A stretch of 64,000 bases of DNA from DATBVX01 sp963724625 (GTDB lineage Bacteria > Pseudomonadota > Gammaproteobacteria > Steroidobacterales > Steroidobacteraceae), in contig CAVRVO010000028.1 of assembly GCA_963724625.1 (NCBI GenBank), positions 1-64,000 on the forward strand, given 5' to 3'. A program made the translations under genes and the position numbers. Shown piece after piece: positions 8,882 to 17,402 of the stretch. Every line of letters starts with the position of its first letter. Position 1 is the first letter of the stretch. The notes beneath the pieces are model-generated. The model did no database searches. It worked only from the letters and a program-made list of their open reading frames with translations, and had not been told where the DNA came from.

Positions 8882-8974
8882 GATTTCGGCGGTCCCGCTG
8901 TCATGGAGCCCGTGCTCTTTAGACCGGAGACTTTGCGTCGCCACCTTTCGGTGGGTTTGCCCTGTCGTGAAACC
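8882..8974 (-). ncRNA. Cyclic-di-GMP-I (GEMM-I) riboswitch aptamer
   Basis: On the minus strand the segment carries the conserved elements of the class I c-di-GMP aptamer in the right order and spacing: an outer stem GGTTTC/GAAATC (8969-8974 with 8882-8887, one G-T wobble), the receptor segment GGGCAAACC (8954-8962), a GAAA-capped hairpin CCACC/GGTGG (8941-8954), the invariant GACGCAAAG just after it, CTCCGGTCTAAAG (8917-8929), and a 3' AGCGGGACCGCC (8888-8899). This matches the Vibrio cholerae Vc2 layout closely. It is an RNA switch that binds the second messenger c-di-GMP. It sits in the leader of the TPR-ExbBD operon and is oriented with it. Confidence 0.9.
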
Positions 8975-8980
8975 GCGCAC

Positions 8981-9023
8981 ATCCTTGCGCCGGTTTTGAT
9001 CGGGCGGTGTGATGTGACTCACA
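8981..9023 (-). promoter_or_regulatory. CRP/Clp-type operator and predicted promoter
   Basis: 9008-9023 is an exact TGTGA-N6-TCACA, the consensus for CRP, Vfr and Clp proteins. It lies inside a longer dyad GTGATGTG/CACATCAC (9009-9016 and 9022-9029). On the minus strand a weak -10 (AAGGAT, 8981-8986) would place the transcription start near 8974, the first base of the riboswitch stem. The operator centre would then be at about -41.5, the classical class II activation position. The site is also about 100 bases upstream of the plus-strand TonB receptor, so it could serve either or both. The operator is seen directly; promoter and start site are inferred. Confidence 0.6.
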
Positions 9024-9119
9024 CATCACCAACGTATGGACTTGGGTGTTTCCTTGACTTAATCCTGCGGTTTCGCGTAAGTCCCCGCGGTTGCGAGCAA
9101 CTCGACCATTCAGGATTCT

Positions 9120-11141
9120 GTGCGTGGAGTGTGGTTTTTTTTGGACAGTCCTTGTAATCGTTCCAGCGTTGACTCGGCAGGTTTATTCTGTTTGCGCGAC
9201 CTCGATTGGCTCGTACGACTCACTGTTGCATTGGTCCTCGCAGCACCTCGCGTCGTCGTGGCAACCGATACCAAACAGGATGACGAGGAACGGAGCGCAC
9301 TAGGCAGGATAGTCGTCACCGCGACTCGTACTGCGACGCTCATCGCCGATGAGCCCTTGCGTGTCGAGGCGGTTCCGGCCGAGGAGATCGAGGAGAACCT
9401 GACGGTGCAGCCCGGCAACCTCTCTTCCCTTCTCACCGAACTGCCCGGTGTTCGCGTGCAATCCGTTGCGCCGGGACTCACCGGAGCAAAACTGCAGCTG
9501 CGCGGCATGCCCGGACGACACACGCTCGTGCTTACAGACGGATTGCCATTGCTCGGTGCTGAGGCAGATGCGTTCGGTCTATTGCAGACACCGCCGCTCG
9601 ACCTCGAGCGGGTGGAGGTCATCAAGGGCGCAGCCTCGGCGCTCTACGGCAGCTCGACTCTCGGAGGTGTCCTCAATCTGGTATCGCGTAACCCCGAAGC
9701 GGAGTCGACTCTGCTGGCGAACGCAGGTTCGCGCGGCGCTACTGACCTCGTCGGGTTCTTCGCACTCGATGCAGGCTCCGAATGGTCGGGCACGCTCACA
9801 GGGGGCGCCCATCACCAATCACGCGAGGATATCGACCACGATGGCTGGTCGGATCTCGCGGGCTACCGGCGATTCACGTTGCGGCCGCGCCTGTGGTGGA
9901 ACCAAGGAAAGGTGCGCTCCGTGGTGGTGACTGCGGGATTCGTCGATGAGACCCGCGACGGCGGCACGTTTCCAGGTCGCGTACTTCCCAATGGCTCATC
10001 TTTTGTCGAAGCACTGGACACTCGCCGGTTCGATATCGGCACTGTGGGACAGTGGAAATTGGACGATGGACATTCGTTGAGTGCACGACTCTCGATGACA
10101 TCGACACGACTCGACAAGACTTTCGGGGCACTGCACATTCCTTCCACTCAAACCACTGCATTCGGTGAGACAGTCTGGGGAACCACAAACGATCGCCACG
10201 CCTGGTTGCTCGGTCTCGCCTTTGAGCATGACGAACTTGCGGTTGCGGCCGTACCCGGGGTCGGCTACTCATACAACATCCCTGCCGTATTCGCTCAGGA
10301 TGAGTTCACACCGGCGCCGTGGCTCAGACTCGCGGCCAGCGCTCGAGTCGATGCACACAACAGGTATGGCACATTCTTCAGCCCGCGCCTCTCAGCGCTG
10401 TTTCGCAAGCCATCGAGCGATTGGAGTCTGCGCGCCTCGATCGGCAGCGGCTTCGCTGCACCCACTCCGTTTCTGGACGAGATCGAGGCCACGAGCCTCG
10501 GGACACTCTTGCCCTTGCGCGACCTGAGCGCAGAACGCGCGGTGAACGCCTCGCTGGACATCAGGTGGAGCGACGCGAGTTGGGACGTGAATGCAAGTGT
10601 ATTCGGCTCGGAGATCCGCGATCCCCTTGAGGCACTACCGATTGGTACGGACCAGTTCGAGATCGTCAACGCGCCGGGCCCACGGCGCGCGGCGGGTGCC
10701 GAAGCTCTGATCGGCTACGTCTCCGGCCCTCTTCACGCGCTCGCCTCGTGGAGCTATCTCGATGTCTCGGAGAGTGTCGTGCCCGGAGCCCGCCGCGACG
10801 TCCCCTTGATACCTCGACACTCAGCCGAGGTTGCCTTCATTGTCGAGAGCGAAGCACGCGGACGGATCGGGCTGGAACTCGGTTACGTCGGAGAGCAGGC
10901 GCTCCCCGACGATCCCTATCGTGCGGTGAGCCGCGAATACTTCGAGCTCAACGCTCTCGCCGAGATCCGTTTTGGCGGAATCGCGGTGTTCTGCAACGCC
11001 ATCAATCTCACCGACGTGCGACAGACACACTACGACCCGCTGGTTCGGCCAACGCCCGGGCCCGGCGGCAATCCCATCACCGATGTGTGGGCGCCGGTTG
11101 CAGGTCGCATTTTCAACGTCGGCATCCGCGCCGAGCTTTGA
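9120..11141 (+). CDS. TonB-dependent outer-membrane receptor
   Basis: Energy-dependent outer-membrane transporter of the BtuB/FecA class. After a hydrophobic signal (LTVALVLAAPRVVVA) comes a TonB-box-like segment (GRIVVTATRT), then the plug domain (VQPGNLSSLLTELPGVRVQ, MPGRHTLVLTDGLPLLG, RVEVIKGAASALYGSS) and a 22-strand-type barrel reaching the C-terminus (RIFNVGIRAEL). The GTG at 9120 gives 673 residues. A TTG at 9192 would give a more normal signal peptide and may be the real start. No cobalamin or other riboswitch is seen on its own strand, so the substrate is open. Cobalamin or a siderophore are the usual choices for this size. Confidence 0.88.
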   Translation: MRGVWFFLDSPCNRSSVDSAGLFCLRDLDWLVRLTVALVLAAPRVVVATDTKQDDEERSALGRIVVTATRTATLIADEPLRVEAVPAEEIEENLTVQPGNLSSLLTELPGVRVQSVAPGLTGAKLQLRGMPGRHTLVLTDGLPLLGAEADAFGLLQTPPLDLERVEVIKGAASALYGSSTLGGVLNLVSRNPEAESTLLANAGSRGATDLVGFFALDAGSEWSGTLTGGAHHQSREDIDHDGWSDLAGYRRFTLRPRLWWNQGKVRSVVVTAGFVDETRDGGTFPGRVLPNGSSFVEALDTRRFDIGTVGQWKLDDGHSLSARLSMTSTRLDKTFGALHIPSTQTTAFGETVWGTTNDRHAWLLGLAFEHDELAVAAVPGVGYSYNIPAVFAQDEFTPAPWLRLAASARVDAHNRYGTFFSPRLSALFRKPSSDWSLRASIGSGFAAPTPFLDEIEATSLGTLLPLRDLSAERAVNASLDIRWSDASWDVNASVFGSEIRDPLEALPIGTDQFEIVNAPGPRRAAGAEALIGYVSGPLHALASWSYLDVSESVVPGARRDVPLIPRHSAEVAFIVESEARGRIGLELGYVGEQALPDDPYRAVSREYFELNALAEIRFGGIAVFCNAINLTDVRQTHYDPLVRPTPGPGGNPITDVWAPVAGRIFNVGIRAEL

Positions 11142-11184
11142 TCCTCCGACGAGGACTCTTCTGCCCCGAGTCGGAATGCCGCGA

Positions 11185-12541
11185 TCAGTGCGCCTTGAGA
11201 TCCTCGACAATTGCGGCCATACCGGGGTCGCGATTCGCCAGCCAGTCCTGTGACATCAGCGGAGCGCGCAATGCAGGCTCGAGCGTGGGCACGGCAAGGT
11301 CGAACTGGTCGCCGTAGCAGCGCGGATTGCCATGGCAACCGTCAACGAGGTTCCAGTAACCGGTGTTGATAGCAAAGCAGACCTTGGATGCGGGGAGGCA
11401 GACCGGTTCCCCATGCTCCGACCACCAGTGCATGCGATCGCCCACCGCGTCGCCAACGATCGTCACCTTGTCGCCGCCATCGTGCTTCAGCGCGGCGGCG
11501 GAGGCGATGCCCGCCGAGAATGTGTAGTTGCCGACGAGGAGATAGATTCGCCCGGGAACGCGCTGCGCGATCTCGCGCATGAGGTCGCGGTTCTGCGTGT
11601 TGTCGCCACCCGTGTCGAAGCGCAGGTCGAGGATGAGGTTCTTCGGCGGCGAGGACTTCAGACGTTTCGAAACGGCACCCACGAATGGTGCGATCTTCTC
11701 ATCGCCCTCGTCGAAGTTGCTGCGGAACTGTACGTAGAGCGCCTCGAGATCCGGCAGATCGATCATGCGAAACCAGGCGTCGGGCTCCTGAAGGTATAGC
11801 GGCGCGCGGGAGGGATCGACGGCGGTCCGCCACCCTTTCTCGCGCTCTCCGTCCCAGAGCGCCGGGATCCAATAACGTCCCGGAACCTGCCCGGGTGGCA
11901 TTTCCGCCGCTGGGTGTGCATCGACGGTCCGCGTTACGGCCCGGCCGTTGGCGAGCTTCAGTTGAAGCTCGAGCCGATCGGGATGCCGCGCGAGGCCGAT
12001 CGCGTGCAAAGCCTCGGGGCTGTGGAAGATCCAGTTCATTTGCCAGCGACGGTACTCATCGAGTGCCGCCCTGCAGCGGACGAAGGCGTTCCATCAGCTC
12101 GCCGGGTGTCAGGCCGTCGATCGTTACAATCGAGGCGCCGAGGAGATCAGCCGAGTCGGGGCCGGCGCGCGCGATGAGGAGTGCGTCCGCGAACCAGATC
12201 ATGCGCACGGGAAGGCGCAATTTCGGGCGCCAGCTGCCCTCGCCAGGATGGATCGAATCGTGTCCGTTGTCGGCGAGGCCTGCGAAGCGTGCGAGCGCGA
12301 GCATGAACTGAGCGTCCGTCATCGCAGGTGCTCGGCCGCGCAGGTCGACGATGAGTGCGTGCGCCCGCTCCCGTGCGTCGGGCGAGAACACGGGCGCCTG
12401 ATCGACGTACCCGTGCTGCACGATATCGAGGTCCGCAAGCCGCGACTCAGCAACCTCGTCCGCCGCCACGGTCGTGGCGCACGCGCTCGCGATCAGGAAG
12501 CCAAGGGCCAGCTGTTGCAGGGTGACCAGCGACACGCTCAT
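11185..12541 (-). pseudogene. Exported S41-like serine protease, one frameshift
   Basis: A C-terminal-processing-protease-like protein of about 450 residues, split by a single one-base frameshift near 12055. The upstream part starts at ATG 12541 (AAGGAAT just upstream) with a signal peptide (QLALGFLIASACATTVAAD) and a PDZ-like region ending RPLQGG. Restoring the frame reads DEYRRWQ and joins directly to the downstream part. That part carries the catalytic-domain motifs NLILDLRFDTGGDNTQN and LLVGNYTFSAGIASAAAL, with the nucleophile serine probably in TFSAGI. Because only one base separates two fully conserved halves, a sequencing error is as likely as recent inactivation. Substrate unknown. 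Confidence 0.7.
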
Positions 12542-12567
12542 ATTATTCCTTCGGGAGGGAACAAAAA

Positions 12568-13245
12568 ATGACGATTCGCACCACGCGCGATGCACTCCGG
12601 CGCCTGTTTTACCAGCGCTGTTTCCATCTATTCATCCTGTTGCTGGCGCTGATCGCCGCGGCACCCTTCATCGATACTTCGCCGGGCGGTGCGCTCATCA
12701 ACAACGTGATCAACGCCTTCATCATCGTCGCCGCGGTAGCGGCAGTCGGCCGCACGAAATTGTCTTTCGTGCTCGTGCTCTTGCTCGCAGTTCCGGCGCT
12801 GGGGTTTCAGTGGTTGTGGGCGATGAACGGCCTGGCGGAGGATTACTACAAGTCGCTCGGGTTCAACATCGCCCTCTACGTGGCTACGCTCACGTTTCTG
12901 CTGAAGTATGTCTTCGATCGCGAAGTCATGACCGGCGACAGATTGTCGGGCGCGGCGTCAGCCTATCTCATGATCGGCATCCTGTGGGGCTTCATATATA
13001 CCCTCATCGATCGCCTGTTCCCGGGCTCTTTTTCGATGCGCGGTGTGATCGGGCCGCTCAAGGCCATGGACCTGCTCTACTTCAGCTTCTCCGCCGTCTC
13101 GACCACGGGTTTCGGCGACATCATAGCGATCACGCGCCCGGCACAAACCGCCTGCACCATTGAGATGATCATCGGTCAGCTGTTCATCGCGATACTGATT
13201 GCGAGGCTGGTTGGCGTCTACCCGCCGCTGGGACGCGCCGAGTGA
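12568..13245 (+). CDS. Small two-pore-type ion-channel membrane protein
   Basis: 225 residues with about six hydrophobic segments (about 20-38, 45-60, 66-85, 98-115, 130-148 and 165-222). The last part has the K+-channel pore layout: a helix, the filter-like TTGFGDI at 179-185, and a closing helix (MIIGQLFIAILIARLVGVY). TTGFGD is a variant of the TVGYGD filter, so potassium conductance is likely but not certain. No RCK or cyclic-nucleotide domain is present. The gene is divergent from the protease and only 26 bases separate the two start codons. A good ribosome-binding site (GGGAGG) precedes the ATG. Confidence 0.8.
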   Translation: MTIRTTRDALRRLFYQRCFHLFILLLALIAAAPFIDTSPGGALINNVINAFIIVAAVAAVGRTKLSFVLVLLLAVPALGFQWLWAMNGLAEDYYKSLGFNIALYVATLTFLLKYVFDREVMTGDRLSGAASAYLMIGILWGFIYTLIDRLFPGSFSMRGVIGPLKAMDLLYFSFSAVSTTGFGDIIAITRPAQTACTIEMIIGQLFIAILIARLVGVYPPLGRAE

Positions 13246-13399
13246 CGACCGGTAAGGCTCCATACTGGCGGAGTGATCTTTAAGAAGCGCTTACCCGCCT
13301 TAAGAAATCTTCAGGTGCGAGCGCCTTGCGCACCGCGTGCGAGAATCGCCAACGTATGGTTGACTCATTCGCCGTGCGGCTATAAGGCGCGCACCGTCC

Positions 13400-15118
13400 A
13401 TGGCCACGCGCAACGCCCCATTCGGTTTCCTGCGCGATCTCGCGACCCGCTGGGATCTGATCGCGATCGTGCTGGTGATCGGTCTGATTGCCCTGCTCGG
13501 CGAAGCAAGCCGTGGACTGCTCGCGCCGCTGGCGAGACTCGAAGCAATTCCCCTGTCCCTGGATCCGGCTCATCTGCCCGAATACGCCGCGCGCACGACG
13601 CTGCGCATGTTCGCCGCGCTCGGGCTCTCGCTCGTGTTCACGCTTAGCTACGCGACCTGGGCCGCGAAGAGTCCGCGTGCCGGGAAGCTCCTGATTCCGA
13701 TCCTGGACATTCTTCAATCGGTGCCGATTCTCGGCTTCATCTCCATCACGGTGGTGTTCTTCATGTCACTGGCGCCGGGCCAGGTGCTCGGCGCGGAGCT
13801 CGCCGCGATCTTCGCGATCTTCACCAGCCAGGCCTGGAACATGGCCTTCAGCTTCTACCAGTCACTCCGCACCGTGCCGGTCGAGCTCACCGAGGCCGCC
13901 GAGAGCTTTCACCTCTCGCCGTGGATGCGGTTCTGGCAGGTCGAGGTGCCCTTCGGCCTGCCGGCGCTGATCTGGAACATGATGATGTCGATGTCGGGCG
14001 GCTGGTTCTTCGTGGTCGCATCGGAGTCGATCAGCGTCGGACACACTTCGGTGAGGCTCCCCGGGATCGGCTCGTACATTGCGCTCGCCATCGAGCAGCG
14101 CAATCTCACTGCGATCGGCTGGGCGATCCTCGCCATGCTGGTGGTCATTCTGCTTTACGACCAGTTGGTCTTTCGGCCGCTCATCGCCTGGGTCGATCGG
14201 CTGCGTTTCGAGCAGGATCCGAGCGGCCGGGTGCCGCGCTCCTGGGCGCTCACAGTGATGCAACGCTCACGCCTCATCTCGGCCCTTACCGGCGCGTTTT
14301 ACGCGGCGGTGCGTTGGACGAGCTGGGCCATGCCGATTGGATCCGCGTCGCCCCGGGCGCGCGTACCGTCGCAGGGAGCAATGGACCGCGTCTGGACAGG
14401 CGCCGTCGTCGTGTTCGTTGGGCTGGCGCTGTGGTACCTGATGCGCGGGGTTATCCTGGCAACGTCCCCCCACGAGGCCACATCGGTGGCGATGCTCGCG
14501 CTTCTCACCATGTTGCGCGTGTTCGTGCTCATCGCAGTTGCGAGCCTCGTGTGGGTGCCGATCGGTGTGTGGGTGGGATTGCGCCCGCGTGTGCGTGAGG
14601 TCGTGCAGCCTGTCGCGCAGTTTCTCGCCGCGTTCCCCGCGAACCTGCTGTTTCCGCTTGCGGTCTACGGGATCGTTACCTGGCAGCTGAATCCCGATGT
14701 GTGGCTGAGCCCGCTGATGATCCTGGGCACACAGTGGTACATCCTGTTCAACGTCATCGCGGGCGCTTCCGCGATCCCCGGCGAGCTGCGGTACGCCGCG
14801 GAGAACCTCGGTGTCGGTGGCTGGCTCTGGTGGCGCCGGGTGGCGTTGCCTGCCGTTATTCCTTACTACCTGACCGGAGCGATTACCGCCTCGGGCGGAT
14901 CGTGGAACGCAGCGATCGTCGCGGAACTCGTCACGTGGGGACAAACCCAAGTGAAAGCCCATGGGCTCGGAGCCTACATCGCCGAAGCCACTGTTGCCGG
15001 GGACTATCACCGCATCGTCCTTGGCATTGCCACGATGAGCGTGTTCGTCGTGACAATCAATCGCTTCTTCTGGCGGCCTCTTTACTACTACGCCGAGCGC
15101 AAGTTTCGTCTCGGCTGA
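13400..15118 (+). CDS. ABC transporter permease, two fused domains (NitT/TauT type)
   Basis: 572 residues that contain two binding-protein-dependent permease domains in tandem, so one polypeptide supplies the whole membrane channel. The first half (about 1-265) and the second half (about 325-572) each show several membrane helices and an EAA-type loop. These loops are EAAESFHLSPWMRFWQVEVP and the RYAAENLGVGGWLWWRRVAL segment, where the ATPase docks. The next gene begins 12 bases downstream and encodes the ATPase. No substrate-binding protein is encoded nearby, so it must be elsewhere or absent. Nitrate, sulfonate or related anions are the family's usual cargo; the actual substrate cannot be told from sequence. 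Confidence 0.88.
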   Translation: MATRNAPFGFLRDLATRWDLIAIVLVIGLIALLGEASRGLLAPLARLEAIPLSLDPAHLPEYAARTTLRMFAALGLSLVFTLSYATWAAKSPRAGKLLIPILDILQSVPILGFISITVVFFMSLAPGQVLGAELAAIFAIFTSQAWNMAFSFYQSLRTVPVELTEAAESFHLSPWMRFWQVEVPFGLPALIWNMMMSMSGGWFFVVASESISVGHTSVRLPGIGSYIALAIEQRNLTAIGWAILAMLVVILLYDQLVFRPLIAWVDRLRFEQDPSGRVPRSWALTVMQRSRLISALTGAFYAAVRWTSWAMPIGSASPRARVPSQGAMDRVWTGAVVVFVGLALWYLMRGVILATSPHEATSVAMLALLTMLRVFVLIAVASLVWVPIGVWVGLRPRVREVVQPVAQFLAAFPANLLFPLAVYGIVTWQLNPDVWLSPLMILGTQWYILFNVIAGASAIPGELRYAAENLGVGGWLWWRRVALPAVIPYYLTGAITASGGSWNAAIVAELVTWGQTQVKAHGLGAYIAEATVAGDYHRIVLGIATMSVFVVTINRFFWRPLYYYAERKFRLG

Positions 15119-15130
15119 CGGGATCGATCC

Positions 15131-16435
15131 ATGAACACCGCGCCCTTGCTCGAAGTCCAGGATGTGTGCAAGACCTATCCGAAAGCCGACGGCGGCGAGC
15201 TGTTGGTTCTGGACGGCGTCAACGTGCGCGTCGGTGAAGGAGAGATCGTGGGTCTGCTCGGTCGATCCGGGTCCGGGAAATCGACGCTACTCAGGTTGAT
15301 TGCGGGACTCTCGGAACCGAGTGGCGGAACCCTGACCTGTCTCGGTCAACCCGTCGCCGGCCCGACGCGCGGGCTCGCCATGGTGTTTCAGAGCTTCGCC
15401 ATCTTTCCCTGGCTCACGGTGTTCGAAAATGTCGCGCTCGGCCTCGAGGCTCAGCGCCTGCCCAAGGACGAGATTCGCCGCCGCTCGCTGGCTGCAATCG
15501 ATCTCATCGGCCTCGATGGCTTCGAGTCAGCGTATCCGCGTGAGCTCTCCGGCGGCATGCGCCAGCGTGTCGGCTTCGCGCGTGCGCTGGTCGTGCATCC
15601 GACCATTCTCCTGATGGACGAGCCGTTTTCCGCGCTCGACGTGCTGACCGCCGAGACGCTGCGTACGGACTTTCTCGACCTGTGGACCGAAGGACGGATG
15701 CCGATCAGGGGCGTGGTCCTGGTCACGCACAACATCGAGGAAGCGGTGCTGATGTGCGATCGGATCCTCGTGTTCGGCAGCAACCCCGGTCGGATCTTGA
15801 GCGAGATCACCGTGACGCTGCCGCAACCACGCGATCGCCTCGATCCGAGTTTTCGCGCACTGGTGGAGCGCATCTACGTCGAAATGACCACGCGAGCGGC
15901 TACCGAGGGAGCGAATGCGCGCAGCGAATTCTTTGCGGGGCTCGGGATCGGCACCGTGCTGCCGCGCGTGTCCTCGAACCTGCTGTCCGGCTTGCTGGAG
16001 ACCGTCGCTTCGGCACCGTTCAACGGCAAGGCGGACCTGCCCAAGATTGCCCACGATCTGCAGATGGAGATCGACGACCTGTTCCCGGTTGCCGAAACGC
16101 TGCAGATGATGCGTTTCGCCGAGGTCGCCGGCGGCGATATCAAGTTGACCGACGCCGGTCTCGCATTCGCGAATGCGGCGCTCGATGAGCGCAAGAGGAT
16201 CTTCTCCCGACAGCTCCTCAACTATGTGCCGCTGGCCGCACACGTCCGCCGCGTCCTCGACGAGCGACCGTCGCACGTTGCGCGCCGGAGCCGCTTCCTG
16301 GATGAACTCGAGGACTACATGACCGACGAGGCCGCCGAGCAGACCTTGCGCGCCATCGTCAGCTGGGGCCGCTACGCCGAAGCCTTCGCGTACGATGATG
16401 AGAACGCCACATTCAGTCTCGAGAATCCAAGCTGA
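15131..16435 (+). CDS. ABC transporter ATP-binding protein with AAA-associated C-terminal domain
   Basis: 434 residues. The N-terminal ~255 residues are a complete ABC ATPase: Walker A GRSGSGKST at 44-52, signature LSGGMRQR at 139-146, Walker B ILLMDEP near 159-165 and the H-loop His at 200 in LVTHNIEEA. It groups with NitT/TauT-type ATPases. The remaining ~170 residues form an extra helical domain of the AAA-associated C-terminal type (EIDDLFPVAETLQMMRFAEV and a winged-helix-like end), which is seen in a subset of these transporters and may be regulatory. It lies directly after the fused permease. The downstream xthA gene converges on it. Confidence 0.88.
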   Translation: MNTAPLLEVQDVCKTYPKADGGELLVLDGVNVRVGEGEIVGLLGRSGSGKSTLLRLIAGLSEPSGGTLTCLGQPVAGPTRGLAMVFQSFAIFPWLTVFENVALGLEAQRLPKDEIRRRSLAAIDLIGLDGFESAYPRELSGGMRQRVGFARALVVHPTILLMDEPFSALDVLTAETLRTDFLDLWTEGRMPIRGVVLVTHNIEEAVLMCDRILVFGSNPGRILSEITVTLPQPRDRLDPSFRALVERIYVEMTTRAATEGANARSEFFAGLGIGTVLPRVSSNLLSGLLETVASAPFNGKADLPKIAHDLQMEIDDLFPVAETLQMMRFAEVAGGDIKLTDAGLAFANAALDERKRIFSRQLLNYVPLAAHVRRVLDERPSHVARRSRFLDELEDYMTDEAAEQTLRAIVSWGRYAEAFAYDDENATFSLENPS

Positions 16436-16445
16436 TCCACCGGCG

Positions 16446-17246
16446 CTAGCGTGCGGTGTGAGCACCTAACCCTTCGGTGTCGATCTCGATCCACGCCGGC
16501 GCGTGATCACTTGGACCCTGCTGTCCGCGCACCCATCTGTCGACACCCGCGGAGCGCAGGCGCGGGAGAAGCCCACGATTGAGCAGGAGATGGTCGATCC
16601 GCAGACCGGCATCGCGCGCCCAATGGTTACGGAAGAAATCCCAATAGGTGTACATGGGCTTGTCTGGATGCAGCGTGCGGATCGCGTCTGTCCAGCCCTG
16701 CGCGAGCAGGCGCTCGAATGCGGCGCGGCTCGCAGGCTGCAGCAACGCGTCGTTCTTGAAGGACTTCGGGTCGTAGACGTCGAAATCGGTCGGCAGCACG
16801 TTGAAATCCCCGGCCAGCACCACGGGCTCGTCCGCCCCCGCGAGTGGCTGCGCACGCTGGATCAATCGATCGAGCCAGGCGAGCTTGTAGTCGAACTTCG
16901 GGCCCGGTTGCGGATTGCCGTTAGGGAGATAGAGACAGGCGATGTGCACGCCGCTGATGCGCGCCTCGAGGTAGCGGCTATGCGTGTCGTTCGGATCGCC
17001 GGGCAGGCCGCGTCCGACTTCGACAGGCGCGCCACCTTTCGCGAGGATCGCGACCCCGTTGAAGGAGGTCTGGCCGTGCCACACCGCCTCGTAGCCCGCC
17101 GCCCGCAGCGCCATCACCGGAAAGCGTTCGTCGGGCGCCTTGAGCTCCTGCAGGCAGGCGACGTCCGGAGATTCCTTCTCCAGCCACTCGAGCAGGCGCG
17201 GCAGGCGACTCCCGATGCCGTTGACGTTGTAGGTTGCGATCTTCAT
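16446..17246 (-). CDS. xthA: Exodeoxyribonuclease III
   Basis: AP endonuclease and 3'-5' exonuclease that removes abasic sites and blocked 3' ends in base-excision repair. The 266-residue length is typical. The endonuclease/exonuclease/phosphatase fold residues are present: Asn7 (TYNVNG), metal ligand Glu34 (CLQELKAP), Asp147 and Asn149 (LAGDFNVLP), Asp218 and His219 (RIDHLLLN), and the catalytic Asp247-His248 pair (GPSDHAP). ATG at 17246 gives the canonical MKIATYNVNG start. It is a single gene facing the ABC operon, with ten bases between the stop codons. Confidence 0.93.
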   Translation of the reverse strand: MKIATYNVNGIGSRLPRLLEWLEKESPDVACLQELKAPDERFPVMALRAAGYEAVWHGQTSFNGVAILAKGGAPVEVGRGLPGDPNDTHSRYLEARISGVHIACLYLPNGNPQPGPKFDYKLAWLDRLIQRAQPLAGADEPVVLAGDFNVLPTDFDVYDPKSFKNDALLQPASRAAFERLLAQGWTDAIRTLHPDKPMYTYWDFFRNHWARDAGLRIDHLLLNRGLLPRLRSAGVDRWVRGQQGPSDHAPAWIEIDTEGLGAHTAR

Positions 17247-17316
17247 GGCTTTGGGCGTGCAGGATGATCGGCGCGCCGCCGGGCAGTCAATACAAGCTCG
17301 GTTCGCGCGCGTTCAT

Positions 17317-17367
17317 TCTGCACCTAGAGACAATATCGGTCGGCGATATCCACTGTCAGAATTCGTC
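17317..17367 (+). promoter_or_regulatory. Promoter element shared with the sulfatase gene (copy 1)
   Basis: About 50 bases, beginning CTGCACCTAGAGACAATATC, that recur almost unchanged upstream of the arylsulfatase at 18375-18431. The core is a dyad ATATCG/CGATAT (17333-17338 and 17344-17349) separated by five bases, with conserved flanks CCTAGAG on the left and CCACNGNCAGAATT on the right. It ends about 35 bases before the carbonic anhydrase start. Conservation of both dyad and flanks suggests an operator overlapping a promoter. I do not recognise the regulator. Confidence 0.55.
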
Positions 17368-17402
17368 GACTGGATCCATGGCTAGCAGCTGAGGTATTCA
17401 AA

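Noticed and set aside
8870..9000. Cobalamin riboswitch for the BtuB-like receptor
   Set aside because: No B12-box or paired core is found on the plus strand. The conserved bases here belong to the c-di-GMP aptamer on the minus strand.
8613..9157. Plus-strand open frames across the operon leader
   Set aside because: They lie antisense to the riboswitch, have no ribosome-binding site and no recognisable protein features.
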